DNA from: Ancistrus triradiatus
Taxonomy: Eukaryota; Chordata; Actinopteri; Siluriformes; Loricariidae
DNA: 64,000 nt
Direction of reading: 5' to 3'
Assembly (NCBI GenBank): GCA_025084515.1
Contig: JAJAGP010001335.1
Span: 62,001 to 126,000 of the forward strand
Position 1 is the first letter of the stretch, and every line of letters starts with the position of its first letter. Both the position numbers and the translations under genes were made by a program. Of the stretch, positions 19,803 through 29,885 are shown in pieces. The notes beneath the pieces were generated by a model. The model was not told the origin of the DNA. It saw nothing but the letters and a program-made list of their open reading frames with translations, and ran no database searches.

Positions 19803-20771
19803 CAGTGGTGCTTAAAAGTTTGTGAACCCTTTAGAATTTTCTACACTTCTGCATAAATATGACCTAAAACATCATCAGATTTTCACACAAGTCCTAAAAG
19901 TATATAAAGAGAACCCAGTTAAATAAATGAGACAACAACATTACACTTGGTCATTTATTTATTAAGGAAAGTGATCCAATATTACATATTAGCAAGTGGA
20001 AAAAGTGTGTGAACCTTTGCTTTCAGTATCTGGTATGACCCCCCTGTGCAGCAATAACTGCAACTAAACGTTTCCTGTAACTGTTGATCAGTCCTGCACA
20101 ATGGCTTGGAGGAATTTTAGCCCATTCCTCCATACAGAAAAGCTTCAACTCTGGGATGTTGGTGGGTTTCCTCACATAACTGCTTGGATTAAGGTCAGGA
20201 CTTTGACTTGGCCATTCCAAAACATTAACTTTATTCTTCTTTAGCCATTCTTTGGTAGAACGACTGTGTGCTTAGGGTCATTGTCTTGCTGCATGACCAA
20301 CCTTCTCTTGAGATTCATTTCATGGACAGATGTCCTGACATTTTCCTTTAGAATTCTCTGATATAATTCAGAATTCATTGTTCCATCAATGATGGCAAAT
20401 CATCCTGGCCGAGATGAAGCAAAACAGGCCCAAACCATGATACTACCACCACCATGTTTCATAGATAGGATACGATTCTTATGCTGGAATACAGTGTTTT
20501 CCTTTCTCCAAACATAATGCTTTTCTTTTAAACTAAAACGTTCTATCTTGGTCTCTTCCATCCACAAAACATTCTTCCAATAGCCTTCTGGCCTGTCCAC
20601 GTGAACTTTAGCAAACTGCAGATGAGCAGCAATGATCTTTTTGGAGAGCAGTGGCTTTCTCCTTGCAAGCCTGCCATGCACACCATTGTTGTTCAGTGAT
20701 GATGTTTTAGGTCATATTTATGCAGAAATGTAGAAAAGTCTAAAGGGTTCACAAACTTTCAAGCACCACTG
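19803..20771 (-). mobile_element. Tc1-like transposon, internally deleted, 969 bp
   Basis: The left end CAGTGGTGCTTAAAAGTTTG and right end (complement) CAGTGGTGCTTGAAAGTTTG continue as ~70-bp inverted repeats to GACCTAAAACATC. TA flanks both ends (19801-19802 and 20772-20773). The transposase is on the minus strand in two pieces: 20400-20681 (LLSKKIIAAHLQFAKVHVD, VLWMEETKIERFSLK, then GGGSIMVWACFA; the first catalytic Asp is replaced by Glu in EETKIE) and 20023-20280 (PSQSPDLNP ... GLINSYRKRLVAVIAA). The start of the gene is deleted and the frame is broken, so it is inactive. Confidence 0.9.
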
Positions 20772-20773
20772 TA

Positions 20774-20988
20774 TGTTTAAGCATTTAAACAAGGATTTAC
20801 TAGGGCACCCAGGTTCACAGCATAATAGATCATCGTGTAAATTACAGCTTATCTTTTTGAGTGGATGGTGAGGCTGTAAAATCTGGATAAAATATTATTC
20901 AAATACACTTACATAAAATGATGTGTTATTAAAAAGCAAAAGGACTGGGCCTATGAATATTTTTACAAGCATATGCAGTTTGGTGATA
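20774..20988. other. Short spacer between two Tc1 elements
   Basis: About 215 bp of AT-rich DNA with no feature. Confidence 0.5.
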
Positions 20989-21384
20989 CAGTGGGGCGAA
21001 AAAGTATTTAGTCAACCACTGATTGTGCAAGTTCTCCTACTTAGAAAGATAAGAGAGGTCTGTAATTTTCATCATAGGTTCACTTCAACTATGAGAGACA
21101 AAATGAGAAAAAAAAAATCCAGGAAATCACACTGCAGGATTTTAAAGAATCTAATTGTAACTTATGGTGCAAAATAAGTATTTGGTCAATAGCAAAAGTT
21201 CAGCTCAATATTTTGTAACATAACCTTTGTTGGGAATGACAGAGGTCAAACATTTCCTTCACCAGGTTTGCACACACTGTAGCTGGTATTTTGGCCCATT
21301 CCTCCATGCAGATCTCCTCTAGAGCAGTGATGTTTAGGGGCTTCTGCTTGGCAACACAGACTTTCAACTCCCTCCACAAATTTT

Positions 21385-22218
21385 CTATGGGGTTGAGGTC
21401 TGGTGACTGGCTAGGCCACTCAAGGCCTTGAAATGCTTTTTATGGAGCCACTCCTTCATTGCCTGAGTGATGTATTTGGGATCATTGTCATGCTGGAAGA
21501 CCCAGCCACATTCCATCTTCAATGCTCTCACTGATGGAAGGAGGTTGTGGCTTAAAATCTCTTGATGCATGGCCCTGTTCATTCTTCACTTAACACTGAT
21601 CAGTCATCCTGTCTCCTTTGCAGAAAAACAGCCCCAAAGCATGATGTTTTCACCCCCATGCTTCACAGTTGGTATGGTGTTCTTGGGATGCAACTCAGCA
21701 TTCTTCTTCCTCCAAACACGGCGAGTTGAATTTTTACCAAAAAGTTCTATTTTAGTCTCATCTGACCACATGATATTCTCCCAATCCTCTTCTGGATCAT
21801 CCATATGCTCTCTGGCAAACTTCAGACGGGCCTGGACATGTACTGGCTTAAGCAGGGGTACACATCTGGCACTGCAGGATCTGAGTCCCTCTCGGCGTAG
21901 TGTGTTACTAATGGTAGCCTTTGTTACTTTGGCCCCAGCTCTCTGCAGCTCATTCATCAGGTTCCTCCGTGTAGTTGTGGGATTTTTGCTTACCAATATC
22001 ATGATCATTTTGACAACACAGGTTGAGATCTTGCGTGGAGCCCCAGATCGAGGGAGATTATCAATGGTCTCATATGTTTTCCATTTTCTTACAATTGCTC
22101 CCACAGTTGACGTATTCACACCAGCCTGCTTGCCTGCTGTAGATTCACTCTTCCCAGCCTGGTGCAGGTCTACAATTTTCTTCCTGGTGTACTTCTACAG
22201 CTCTTTGGTCTTGGCCAT
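21385..22218 (-). pseudogene. Tc1 transposase, nearly complete but broken
   Basis: The ATG at 22218 gives MAKTKEL, then a premature TAG at about 22195-22197. The frame then continues KYTRKKIVDLHQAGKSES and through the DNA-binding domain (STVGAIVRKWKTYETIDNL), GRPR-like hinge (LPRSGAPRKIS) and WSDETKIELFGKNS, which holds the first catalytic Asp. HGGENIMLWGCFSAKETG follows. The frame then slips; VFQHDNDPKYITQAMKEW (second Asp) appears in another frame at about 21450-21500, and the DLNPIE block is altered. At least one nonsense and one frameshift mutation, so inactive. Confidence 0.9.
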
Positions 22219-22534
22219 GGTTGAGTTTGGAGTCTGACTGTTTGAGGCTGTGGACAGGTGTCTTTTATACAGATAACGAGGTCAAACAGGTTCCATTAAT
22301 ACAGATAATGAGTGGAGGACAGAAGAGCTTCTTAAAGAAGAAGTTACGGGTTTGTGAGAGCCAAAAAACTTGCTCGTTGGTGACCAAATACTTATTTTCC
22401 ACCATGATTTACAATTTAGTTTTTTAAAAATCCTACTATGTAATTTCCTGGATTTTTTTTCTCATTTTGTCTCTCATAGCTGAAGTGTACCTATGATGAA
22501 AATTACAGACCTCTGTCATCTTTCTAAGTATGAG

Positions 22535-23183
22535 TGTCACACCGGCTGTACGGTTTAGGAAGCACACGCAGGAGAGTGGATCTGAACTCAGGCGGCGTTT
22601 ATTTACAAAACGGAATACAGAACTTACAAAGGAACTTCGGACGCGAATAAATGGAGCACAGAGACACGAATGGAGTAACGACAGGCTGATAACAGGAGTG
22701 GAAAACTGAACGAAGATGGAGAAGAGTGGACACGGTAGGTAGAGCGATAACCAGGGTTTGGATACAGATAAACGACGCGATCTAATAGGTAGAGAGCGGA
22801 TACGGCTGAGATAATGATAGAGAGATGCATACGGTTTAGATAGACCGGGATGAGTAGATAGAGAGACTAGGACACGAATAGGAGACACGATAAGAGGAAA
22901 GACCGGGATCTAGAGAGATCAATACTGCTAGGATTAGAGATAGGAACGGTAGAAAGCAGTCACGTTAGAGACGTGAAGAATGAGAGGGCTTGTGACGTGG
23001 TAGAGACCATGAGACTCAGCGATGAGCCTGTGGAGGGAGACGTTATATATAGAGAGCTGGAAAGGTCTCGAAAAAGAGAGAGAGGTGTGGGTGATGACAG
23101 GTGATCAAAGGAGAAAGGGAGAGAAGGTGAAAGAACATGGTGGAAGGTGGGCGTGGTGCACAAGTGCACATGTGGATGTGACA
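22535..23183 (-). repeat. 3' LTR, 649 bp
   Basis: Shares GAGAGTGGATCTGAACTCAG, GGCGGCGTTTATTTAC and CAGGGTTTGGATACAGATAA with the 5' LTR. By eye the two LTRs are roughly 90% identical, with many CpG changes, so the insertion is not recent. Confidence 0.92.
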
Positions 23184-24834
23184 GAGCCCCCCCACGGAGT
23201 CCAAGACAAAGCTAGGACTCTCAAGGATGGCCCCACGGGAGCTCTGGATGGTCTGTCAGTTTCTGGACAACAGCTGGGAGGATTCCAGATGGCACCGGGC
23301 CCCTGATGGCCCGGGCAGGTGCACCTGACACGGGTGGACGGTGGGAGGCCGAGACGAGGGCAAGGATCAGGTTCGGTGATGGCCGACTTCAGGACAGGAA
23401 CCAGGATGGACAACTTCTGGGTAGGCAGGGAAACGGGTGAGGTCGGGACAGGTGAAGGAGTGGAAGACCCAGGTACTGGAGGTTTAGGTGCTGGGACGGA
23501 AGATCTTGGCGTTGGGATGGACGGCCTCAGAACTGGTATAGAGGGCCTTAGAACAGGCCCTGGCAAGGATGGCTTTGGTACGGTCACTGGGAAGGATGAC
23601 CTCGGCACGGGGACCAGAAAGGGCGACCTCAGCGCAGGCACTGGGGCAGATGACCTCGGCGCAGGCACAGGGACTGACGACCTCAGCCCAGGCACGGGGA
23701 CTGATGACATCAGTGCAGGAACCGGGGCTGATGACCTCGGTGCAGGCACGAGGACTGACGACCTCAGCCCAGGCACGGGGACTGATGACATCAGTGCAGG
23801 AACCGGGGCTGATGACCTCAGTGCAGGCATGAGGACTGACAATCTCGGCGCAGGCATTGAGGCTGACAACTTTGGCACAGGCACTGGGGCTGACGACCTT
23901 GGCACAGGCACCGGGGTTGACGACCTCTGGAAGGTCTCGGACAATACTGAAACAGTCTCGGACTCGGAAGACCTCAGGAAGGTCTCGGACTCAGATGGCC
24001 CTGGGACAGTCTCGGACTTAGACGGACTCAGAATGGACTCATACTGAGACGATTTTTGGACAGACTTGAACAAACTTGGAACTGACTCGGACTTAGACGA
24101 TCTTTTGATAGACTCGGACTGGTTTGGGACGAACTCGGACTTAGGTGATCTTTGGGAGGTCTTGAAGATAGAGGACCTTTGGCAGGTCTCTGACATAGGT
24201 GAACATAAAACGGGCTTGGGTTTAGACAACCTTTGGGAGGTTTCAGAGATCGATGACCTTTGGAAAGTCTCTGGCAGAGATGACCTTTGGAAGGTCTCTG
24301 ATAGAGGTGACCTTTGGAAGGTCTCTGGTATAGGCGGACTTAGGATGTGTCCGAGGTAGATGACCCTTGAATGGTCTTGGAGATGGCCAACCTGGGAAGG
24401 GACGGCCTCGACCCAGGTACCAAAGGTGCTGGTACAGGTACCGGGCGAACGTGCTCAAATTCAGAGCTAGGATGCTCAAGCACACGGCTAACTGGCTTCG
24501 GTACCAGGTTATCAGGCTCTGGTAACTCAATTACAGGTCTGCGAGGCACTAACAGCTCATCGGTGGAGCTAAGGGATGCGGCGTGCATGGATACTGGGGT
24601 ATCATGCTTAACTGTAGGGTTACCAGGCCTAGACGACCTATGACAGGTCTCTGACATAGATGGGCCCTGGACTGGCCTTGGGACGGGCGTCCCTAGAACA
24701 GACTCTGGGACGGGCGACCCTGGAACTGGACCGGGCGTCCCTTGACAAGAGTCCAGTATGGCAAGCTTAGCGCTGCACTTGGCCACACTTATGGCTGGGA
24801 TCTTACGACAACTGGCGAGCGGAGGATCCAGCAA
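23105..24834 (-). pseudogene. Ser/Pro-rich decapeptide-repeat region of the LTR element
   Basis: From about 24834 the minus strand encodes low-complexity sequence (PGPVPGSPVPESVLGTPVPR). A stop at about 24341 follows, then a long open stretch from at least 24229 down into the 3' LTR. Its core (23620-23930) repeats a ~30-bp unit coding decapeptides such as RSSAPVPALM and SSVPVPGLRS, with a ~90-bp higher-order unit (copies at about 23690 and 23755). The region is open in more than one frame because the repeat lacks stops. In fish gypsy elements such a segment follows gag. No enzyme motif is seen; function unknown. Confidence 0.6.
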
Positions 24835-24889
24835 GTGGCGGGCAAACTGAGGTGCCGGCTGAATGCTGGTGATCTATGCACTCGTTATG

Positions 24890-25393
24890 GGGCGACCGAA
24901 CAGTGAGGCTTAGGGGGTGTATGGCCCACTATTAGAAGGTGGACCAAAAACTGCCCCGAGCGTATCCAGGAGCTGGTCATAGTCCCCGGTTTGCAACTGT
25001 GACCACCTCTCCGTGACCCACTGCAGTGCTCTGCCTGAAAGGCAACACACCACCAGCGAGACCCCAGCAAAGACAGAGCTGGGTAAAACCTGAGATGACG
25101 TATGCACTGCGCACTTATTTGTTGTAACGCACTGGACTCCCATCAAACCTCTCCGGCAATGTGATGTCAACGACCGGCGGAGAGTAGGAAGTGGGCGGAA
25201 TCAACAGCGCGGCAGTCATGGTTTCAGGGGACCAGTTTAGTTGTGACACACACTGTGATATCGAGTCCACGGAGGGGGCCAGCTGCGAGATAGCGTGTGT
25301 TACCTCGGCAATCTGAGCAGGAAGCTCAGCGAGTTGATCGCTGCTCATCACGATCGATAGAGAGTTCAGATTCAAAACTCCCACTGCCTCCAA
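24890..25393 (-). pseudogene. Gag of the 22.5-26.1 kb LTR element
   Basis: The most plausible start is MSSDQLAELPAQIAEV at about 25348. There follow SWSPET-like spacer sequence and VVDITLPERFDGSPVRYNK at about 25117-25175; RFDGSP matches the gag block seen in fish gypsy elements. The frame then shifts, and the next part reads VVCCLSGRALQWVTERWSQL and DQLLDTLGAVFGPPSNSG, the capsid-like helices, ending near 24910. A frameshift around 25115 makes it a pseudogene. No zinc-knuckle Cys/His motif is visible downstream. Confidence 0.75.
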
Positions 25394-25409
25394 GCACGGC
25401 TGAGTCTAC

Positions 25410-26053
25410 TGTCACGCCAGCTGTATGGTTTAGAAACCACACACAGGAGAGTGGATCTGAACTCAGGCGGCGTTTATTTACAAAACGGAATACAGAACTT
25501 ACAAAGGAACTTCGGACGCGAATAAACGGAGTAGAGAGACACGAACGGAGTATCGACAGGCTGATAACAGGAGTGGAAAACAGAACGAAGACGGAGAAGA
25601 GCGGACATGGTACATAGAGCGATAACCAGGGTTTGGATACAGATAAACGACGCGATCGAATAGGTAGAGAGCAGATACAGCTGAGATAACGATAGAGAGA
25701 TACATGCGGTTTAGATAGACTGGGACGAGTAGGTAGAGAGACTAGGATGATAGGAGACACGATAAGAGGAAAGACAGAGATCTAGAGAGATCGATATGAC
25801 TAGGATTAGAGATAGGAACGGTAGAAAGGTCACGTTAGAAATGTGAAGAATGAGAGGGCTTGTGACGTGGTAGAAACCACAAGACTCAGCGATGAGCCTG
25901 TGGAGGGAGACGGTATATATAGAGACCTGGAAAGGTCTCGAAAATGAGAGGCAGGTGCAGGTGATGACAGGTGATCAGAGGAGAAAGGAGAGAAGGTGAA
26001 AGAACGCGGTGGAAGGTGGAAGAAGGTGGGCAGGTGCACATGTGGATGTGACA
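25410..26053 (-). repeat. 5' LTR, 644 bp
   Basis: On the minus strand runs from TGTCACATCCACATGTGC to ACCATACAGCTGGCGTGACA. A TATA-like run (ATATATACCGTC) at about 25911-25922 on that strand probably marks the promoter. Confidence 0.9.
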
Positions 26054-26105
26054 AGGAGAACTTGCACAATCAGTGGCTGACTAAATACTTTTTTCCCCCA
26101 CTGTA

Positions 26106-27340
26106 GATATTGTAAAAATGGAAATGGAAATGTACGGATACTGTACTATGAAATGTAAGGATGCAAGAATATAATGCATGAAAAGAGTACAGTATGAAAT
26201 AGTGTTAAATATAGTCAACAACCATTTCTGACACAGAAATGATTCTGACACACATTTACAGATTTAATAGAAAAACCAAGTGCTTGTCATATAAAACCAT
26301 TTTTATAAAAGTATAAAAACAATTTCCCCCTTGCTCAATTACATTATTCTATGGTATCAAAATAATACATGTCCTTGTGAAATACCTTAAGGTACTTTAA
26401 TGTCTGCTACGAAAAATAAGCAGCCAGCCTACAGCATCACCTAGTTTACACCTCTAAAATATTTGCTTTCAGAGGTATGTCCTTGACATGCTCAAGCAAA
26501 AGGGAGGCAAGGCAACTGCTACAAAGTGATTTTACACTGGAAATGTGTTTAGCATAAACACCTGTCTGCCACTCTGTGTAGTCCTGCCAGCCGCTGCAAA
26601 CTGCAAAGCTTCAGAGCTTCAAAGGCAAGCTAAAAGCTGCATACACACCTTGGGAGCCTACTGCTTCAAACATTTAACTAAAGAAAAGGAAAAGGAAAAT
26701 CAGCAGCACAGTTTAGCCGAGTCTAGCGTAGCTACAGCTTATTGAGTGCTGAAGAGAGGTAGTAGTGCAAAAGGAAATGGCTTTTTCAATATTTAATGCC
26801 TTTGAAACATATTTCTGTGCTCACAAACGAGTCAGATGTATGTGGCTGTGCACATAATGAATGACATAATTGGTTCTGTTTGCCTGAATTTCCAACTCCC
26901 CTCTAAGGCCCATTTCAGCCCTATTGATCTGAACTCGTAAATGATCAATATTCAGGAGCATGCACTCTGGTCAGAGCTAAGGAATAGCAAGGGCCTTGTT
27001 CAGAGCAGAGGCATCGGTTGGCCTTGGGAAGCACAGACTATGCTAGTGGACGTTTTAGCATGAAAAGAGATTGTCCTGGATCTATAAACTCAGAGCTTTT
27101 GGGTTGTTGTATCTAGCCTCACTGGGTAAGTTATTTCTCTGATGCCTAAGCACTTAACATTAAATCAGTTTCCCTCAGGCTGCTGCTCCCACTCTTGTGT
27201 AGGGTTCCCACTCACCTTATAGTATCCTCAAATATAGTCTTATATTCATTGAAGATCAGATCTTAATTGTTTTTCATTCAATTGTACTGAGACTTTCTCC
27301 TGAATCTAGTATTTTGATTTGTGTCTTTCATATGTATTAT
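26106..27340. other. Intergenic DNA, no gene seen
   Basis: 1.2 kb without recognisable repeats or coding domains. The block at 26880-27190 is less AT-rich than its surroundings and lacks repeat signatures; it is a candidate for conserved non-coding DNA. Confidence 0.5.
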
Positions 27341-29453
27341 AAGTGGTGCACATAAAATTTTTGGTCTGGTTCTCAAAGGTGTACCTGACAATGTTGTTTG
27401 GTGCTCACCTTTTGCAATGCACAAATATCCTACAAGCTCTCATCATCACTACCCTCCTGACTGCTCTCCTCACTCTCTTCCTTGCTTTTGAACATGGTGG
27501 ATAACAATGAAAGCTAACTTCTTTCTCCCTGCTTGAGCCTACAATGAGCTGCTTGCATCCATAGATTAACAGCTTGCTTTGGGTCAAAAGTCTCTGTTGT
27601 CATCTAAGACAAGTGGATGTGCATCAGGGATGAGAGACAAAGGCGTCTGACAGGCGGTACTTGTTCTGTACTTGTTTTTTGTCATATTGAAACATGAAAA
27701 TCCCAACTCACATGCTGCACTGTTCAAAGGCAGTGTAAGGGACAAGAGAATGAATTTGTGAACGTTGGAGTAAGTATCTGGATTGCTTGTCTTCACTATG
27801 TTGACCAAGTTATACGCAGAGGAGGCTGCCAAATGTTTCCCTGACATCTTTAAACGCAGCCATTCTTTTAGAGTGGCATCTCTGTCAACAGACAAGCTGG
27901 CCTCATATTTCTGGAGCATGTTACTCAGTACTGTGTTGCCAAAACTGTGGAGCTGTTGCATTTCTTGAGGCCAAGTTGAAGGATCAAAAATTTAAAATTG
28001 ATCGCATGACTTGAGGGATTCATATCTGCTTTCAAGTTTAACTCATGAATTAAACTTCTCAATACATCAATTTTTTCCCTGTCAGCGTCAGCATTTGAAA
28101 CAGCCTCTTTCCTGTACTTGCCTTCACTGTCAAGCAGTAGTGTCAGTTGTCCAATAGCTACCATGAGCTCGTCTTCGCATTCACCAATAGTCAAATGCTT
28201 TTGCAAAATGTTTCCAGTGTCAAGCATGTTGGCAAGAATATACCGAAAATGCTCTCTGCTGACACGTTTAGGTCAATGTCATCACTTGTAGACACTTGAA
28301 TTTGAATAGCAGATAATAGCCTTTCTGTAAATAGAAGCTTAGCAACTTTACAACGGAGCGAGTAAATGTCTCGGGTACCACGCGATCTGCTAAATTGGCG
28401 CAGTTTTCAAGCTTGTGGGTGGTACACAAAATATGCATGAAAGAATCTTCGATCGCAACCATCTGATGCAATTTGGGAACGACTCCGTTGTAAACTCCAA
28501 TGTTGACAGTAGCTCCATCTGTGCATACTGAAACCAACTTAGTTTTCCACTCATCCCCTAAACTACAAGCATGGAAGCGTTGCATAAGCTTGTTCACCAT
28601 ATCCTGTGCTGTTTGATTCACAACCAGATTAATTAATCTAATGCAAACTGTCTGGTCTTAGACACAGACACAATGTACACAATTTCCTGTTCCACTTTTG
28701 TTATATCTTCTGATCCATCAAAGAGCACACCCCAAAATTCAACTACCTTCAGTTTTTCATTCAGTTCTGAACGGACTGACTGTGCGATGCTCTGAATGAT
28801 GTGGGTTTCCCCTTCTCGTGGATGATATGCACTCCTGACATTCACTTCAAGCCTTTTGAAAAGCACAATGTCCTCCTCATATGAACGCATGGAATGTGCA
28901 TGTTTCACATTGAGAGAAACATGCACAGATATTACAAATATATTATGAAGATGCTGCTCTTCATTCAGTTTGTCCTGCCACCTGTCCAGGGGGCAACTGG
29001 ATTGAGTTTGGATTGAGTTTGTACTATATTCACGTGCTATTTACTGTTTTCGTGTTTTTCAAAAGCTGGATGGCTGAAATCTTTTTTCCCTACATAAAAG
29101 GCACTGCTTTTATCCACGAGATTAGGATTTTCATGGCAAATTTGCACCACATTTTGGTGCGGTCATCATCTGTTTGGAACCATACTACCTCGTGAAGAAA
29201 CTTTTCCATGAATACTCATGTTTTACCTTCTTTGAAGGTGGTGGAACACCAAAGTAATTACTTAATGTTATTTGCTTCTTAGACATGCTGACATGCTAAC
29301 AACCAGTGGAAAATAACTAGTTGTAACGTAAGATAACAACTCACTGAAGCTAACCTTGGTATGTAACCGTAGTCCAAAAATGCCAAACTTCTTGGTACGC
29401 AAATGCACATTTTATTTTAATTTTGACCATGCATGTGTACCTACGCACCACTT
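27341..29453 (-). mobile_element. hAT-superfamily DNA transposon relic
   Basis: A decayed hAT transposase (27587-29286, minus strand) lies between possible inverted ends: AAGTGGTGCACAT at 27341 and the complement AAGTGGTGCGTAGG ending at 29453. Many hAT elements begin CAGTGGTGC, so the ends fit with one changed base. A clean 8-bp target duplication is not visible, which leaves the exact limits uncertain. Confidence 0.6.
27587..29286 (-). pseudogene. hAT transposase of the ZNF862/KIAA1586-like group, broken
   Basis: The ATG at 29286 gives MSKKQITLSNYFGVPPPSKK, the usual basic start of this group. In a shifted frame WFQTDDDRTKMWCKF ... FEKHENSK resembles a TTF/BED-type zinc finger with one Cys lost. 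At 28633-28926 is FKRLEVNVRSAYHPREGETH and VLFDGSEDITKVEQEIVYIV, the catalytic-core region that holds an Asp. At 28268-28621 is LVSVCTDGATVNIGVYNGVV. The C-terminal dimerisation region is at 27584-27961, with LNSAACELGFSCFN. Stops and shifts separate all parts. Relatives of this transposase have been recruited as host genes, but this copy is dead. Confidence 0.8.
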
Positions 29454-29636
29454 ATGTGCATGTCTGTGTATTATGTAAGCGTGACTTCTGGATGATTAAT
29501 TTCTGTGCATAATATAGAATCTGAGTTTTACGGATATAAAATATATACGTTATTTTGTCTTGTGTTATTCTGTATGGTTGTTTTTGGTTTGTTTGTTTGT
29601 TTTTGTATGTCAGAAGCCAGTTGAAATGCACTGAAA
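29454..29636. other. Spacer with TTTG run
   Basis: Short AT-rich sequence; GTTTGTTTGTTTGTT lies at about 29588-29602. Confidence 0.5.
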
Positions 29637-29806
29637 TGTATTGCCATGGCTAGTTAAAGATCCGGACCACTGATCGAAATGTTTTAAAGCTGTGCGTTTA
29701 AATCCCAGATCTCAAGTTGCTAGTATTGTGACCTTAACCTTACACTGCTCATCTCTATTGCAAGTGGCTCTGGATAAGGTCATTGGATAAATGCTTTAAA
29801 TGTAAG
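29637..29806 (+). mobile_element. tRNA-derived SINE, degenerate copy 4
   Basis: The tail AAGTGGCTCTGGATAAGGTC, ATTGGATAAATGCTTTAAAT matches the window's SINE tail; the head (GCTAGTTAAAGATCCGGACC) and body are strongly diverged. Confidence 0.62.
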
Positions 29807-29811
29807 TGAAT

Positions 29812-29885
29812 GGCAAGGTGGCGCAGTAGTTATTGCTGTTGCCTCAGAAACCCAGATTCAAGTCCCAGCCATGCCGCTTCTGCAA
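29812..29885 (+). repeat. Fragment of a second tRNA-like dispersed repeat
   Basis: GGCAAGGTGGCGCAGTAGTT followed by GCCTCAGAAACCCAGATTCA and AGTCCCAGCC resembles the start of a tRNA-like interspersed repeat common in fish. Only about 70 bp remain. Confidence 0.5.

Larger units (their letters stand above)
22535..26053 (-). mobile_element. LTR retrotransposon with gag and Ser/Pro-rich repeat region, no visible pol, 3.5 kb
   Basis: It has two LTRs (22535-23183 and 25410-26053) with TG...CA ends. Flanks are ATGAG (22530-22534) and AGGAG (26054-26058); the uninterrupted Tc1 family reads AGGAG here, so the left copy carries one mutation. Read on the minus strand: 5' LTR, a short leader, gag-like coding, a Ser/Pro-rich repeat region, 3' LTR. 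No reverse transcriptase, protease or integrase motif is visible in the ~2.2 kb interior. It would depend on enzymes from a related gypsy element. Confidence 0.88.
20989..26103 (-). mobile_element. Tc1-like transposon (~1.59 kb) split by an LTR retrotransposon
   Basis: The left end is CAGTGGGGCGAAAAAGTATT, and the right end (complement) CAGTGGGGGAAAAAAGTATT lies at 26084-26103. TA duplications are at 20987-20988 and 26104-26105. Long inverted repeats include GGTCTGTAATTTTCATCATA. The right repeat is cut at 22534 and resumes at 26059 because a 3.5 kb LTR element jumped in. Without it the transposon is about 1,590 bp, normal for complete Tc1 elements. Confidence 0.93.

Noticed and set aside
23319..24047. 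Plus-strand 242-codon Gly/Thr/Asp-rich frame as a host gene
   Set aside because: It lies antisense inside an LTR retrotransposon, across its 30-bp repeat, and has no known domain.
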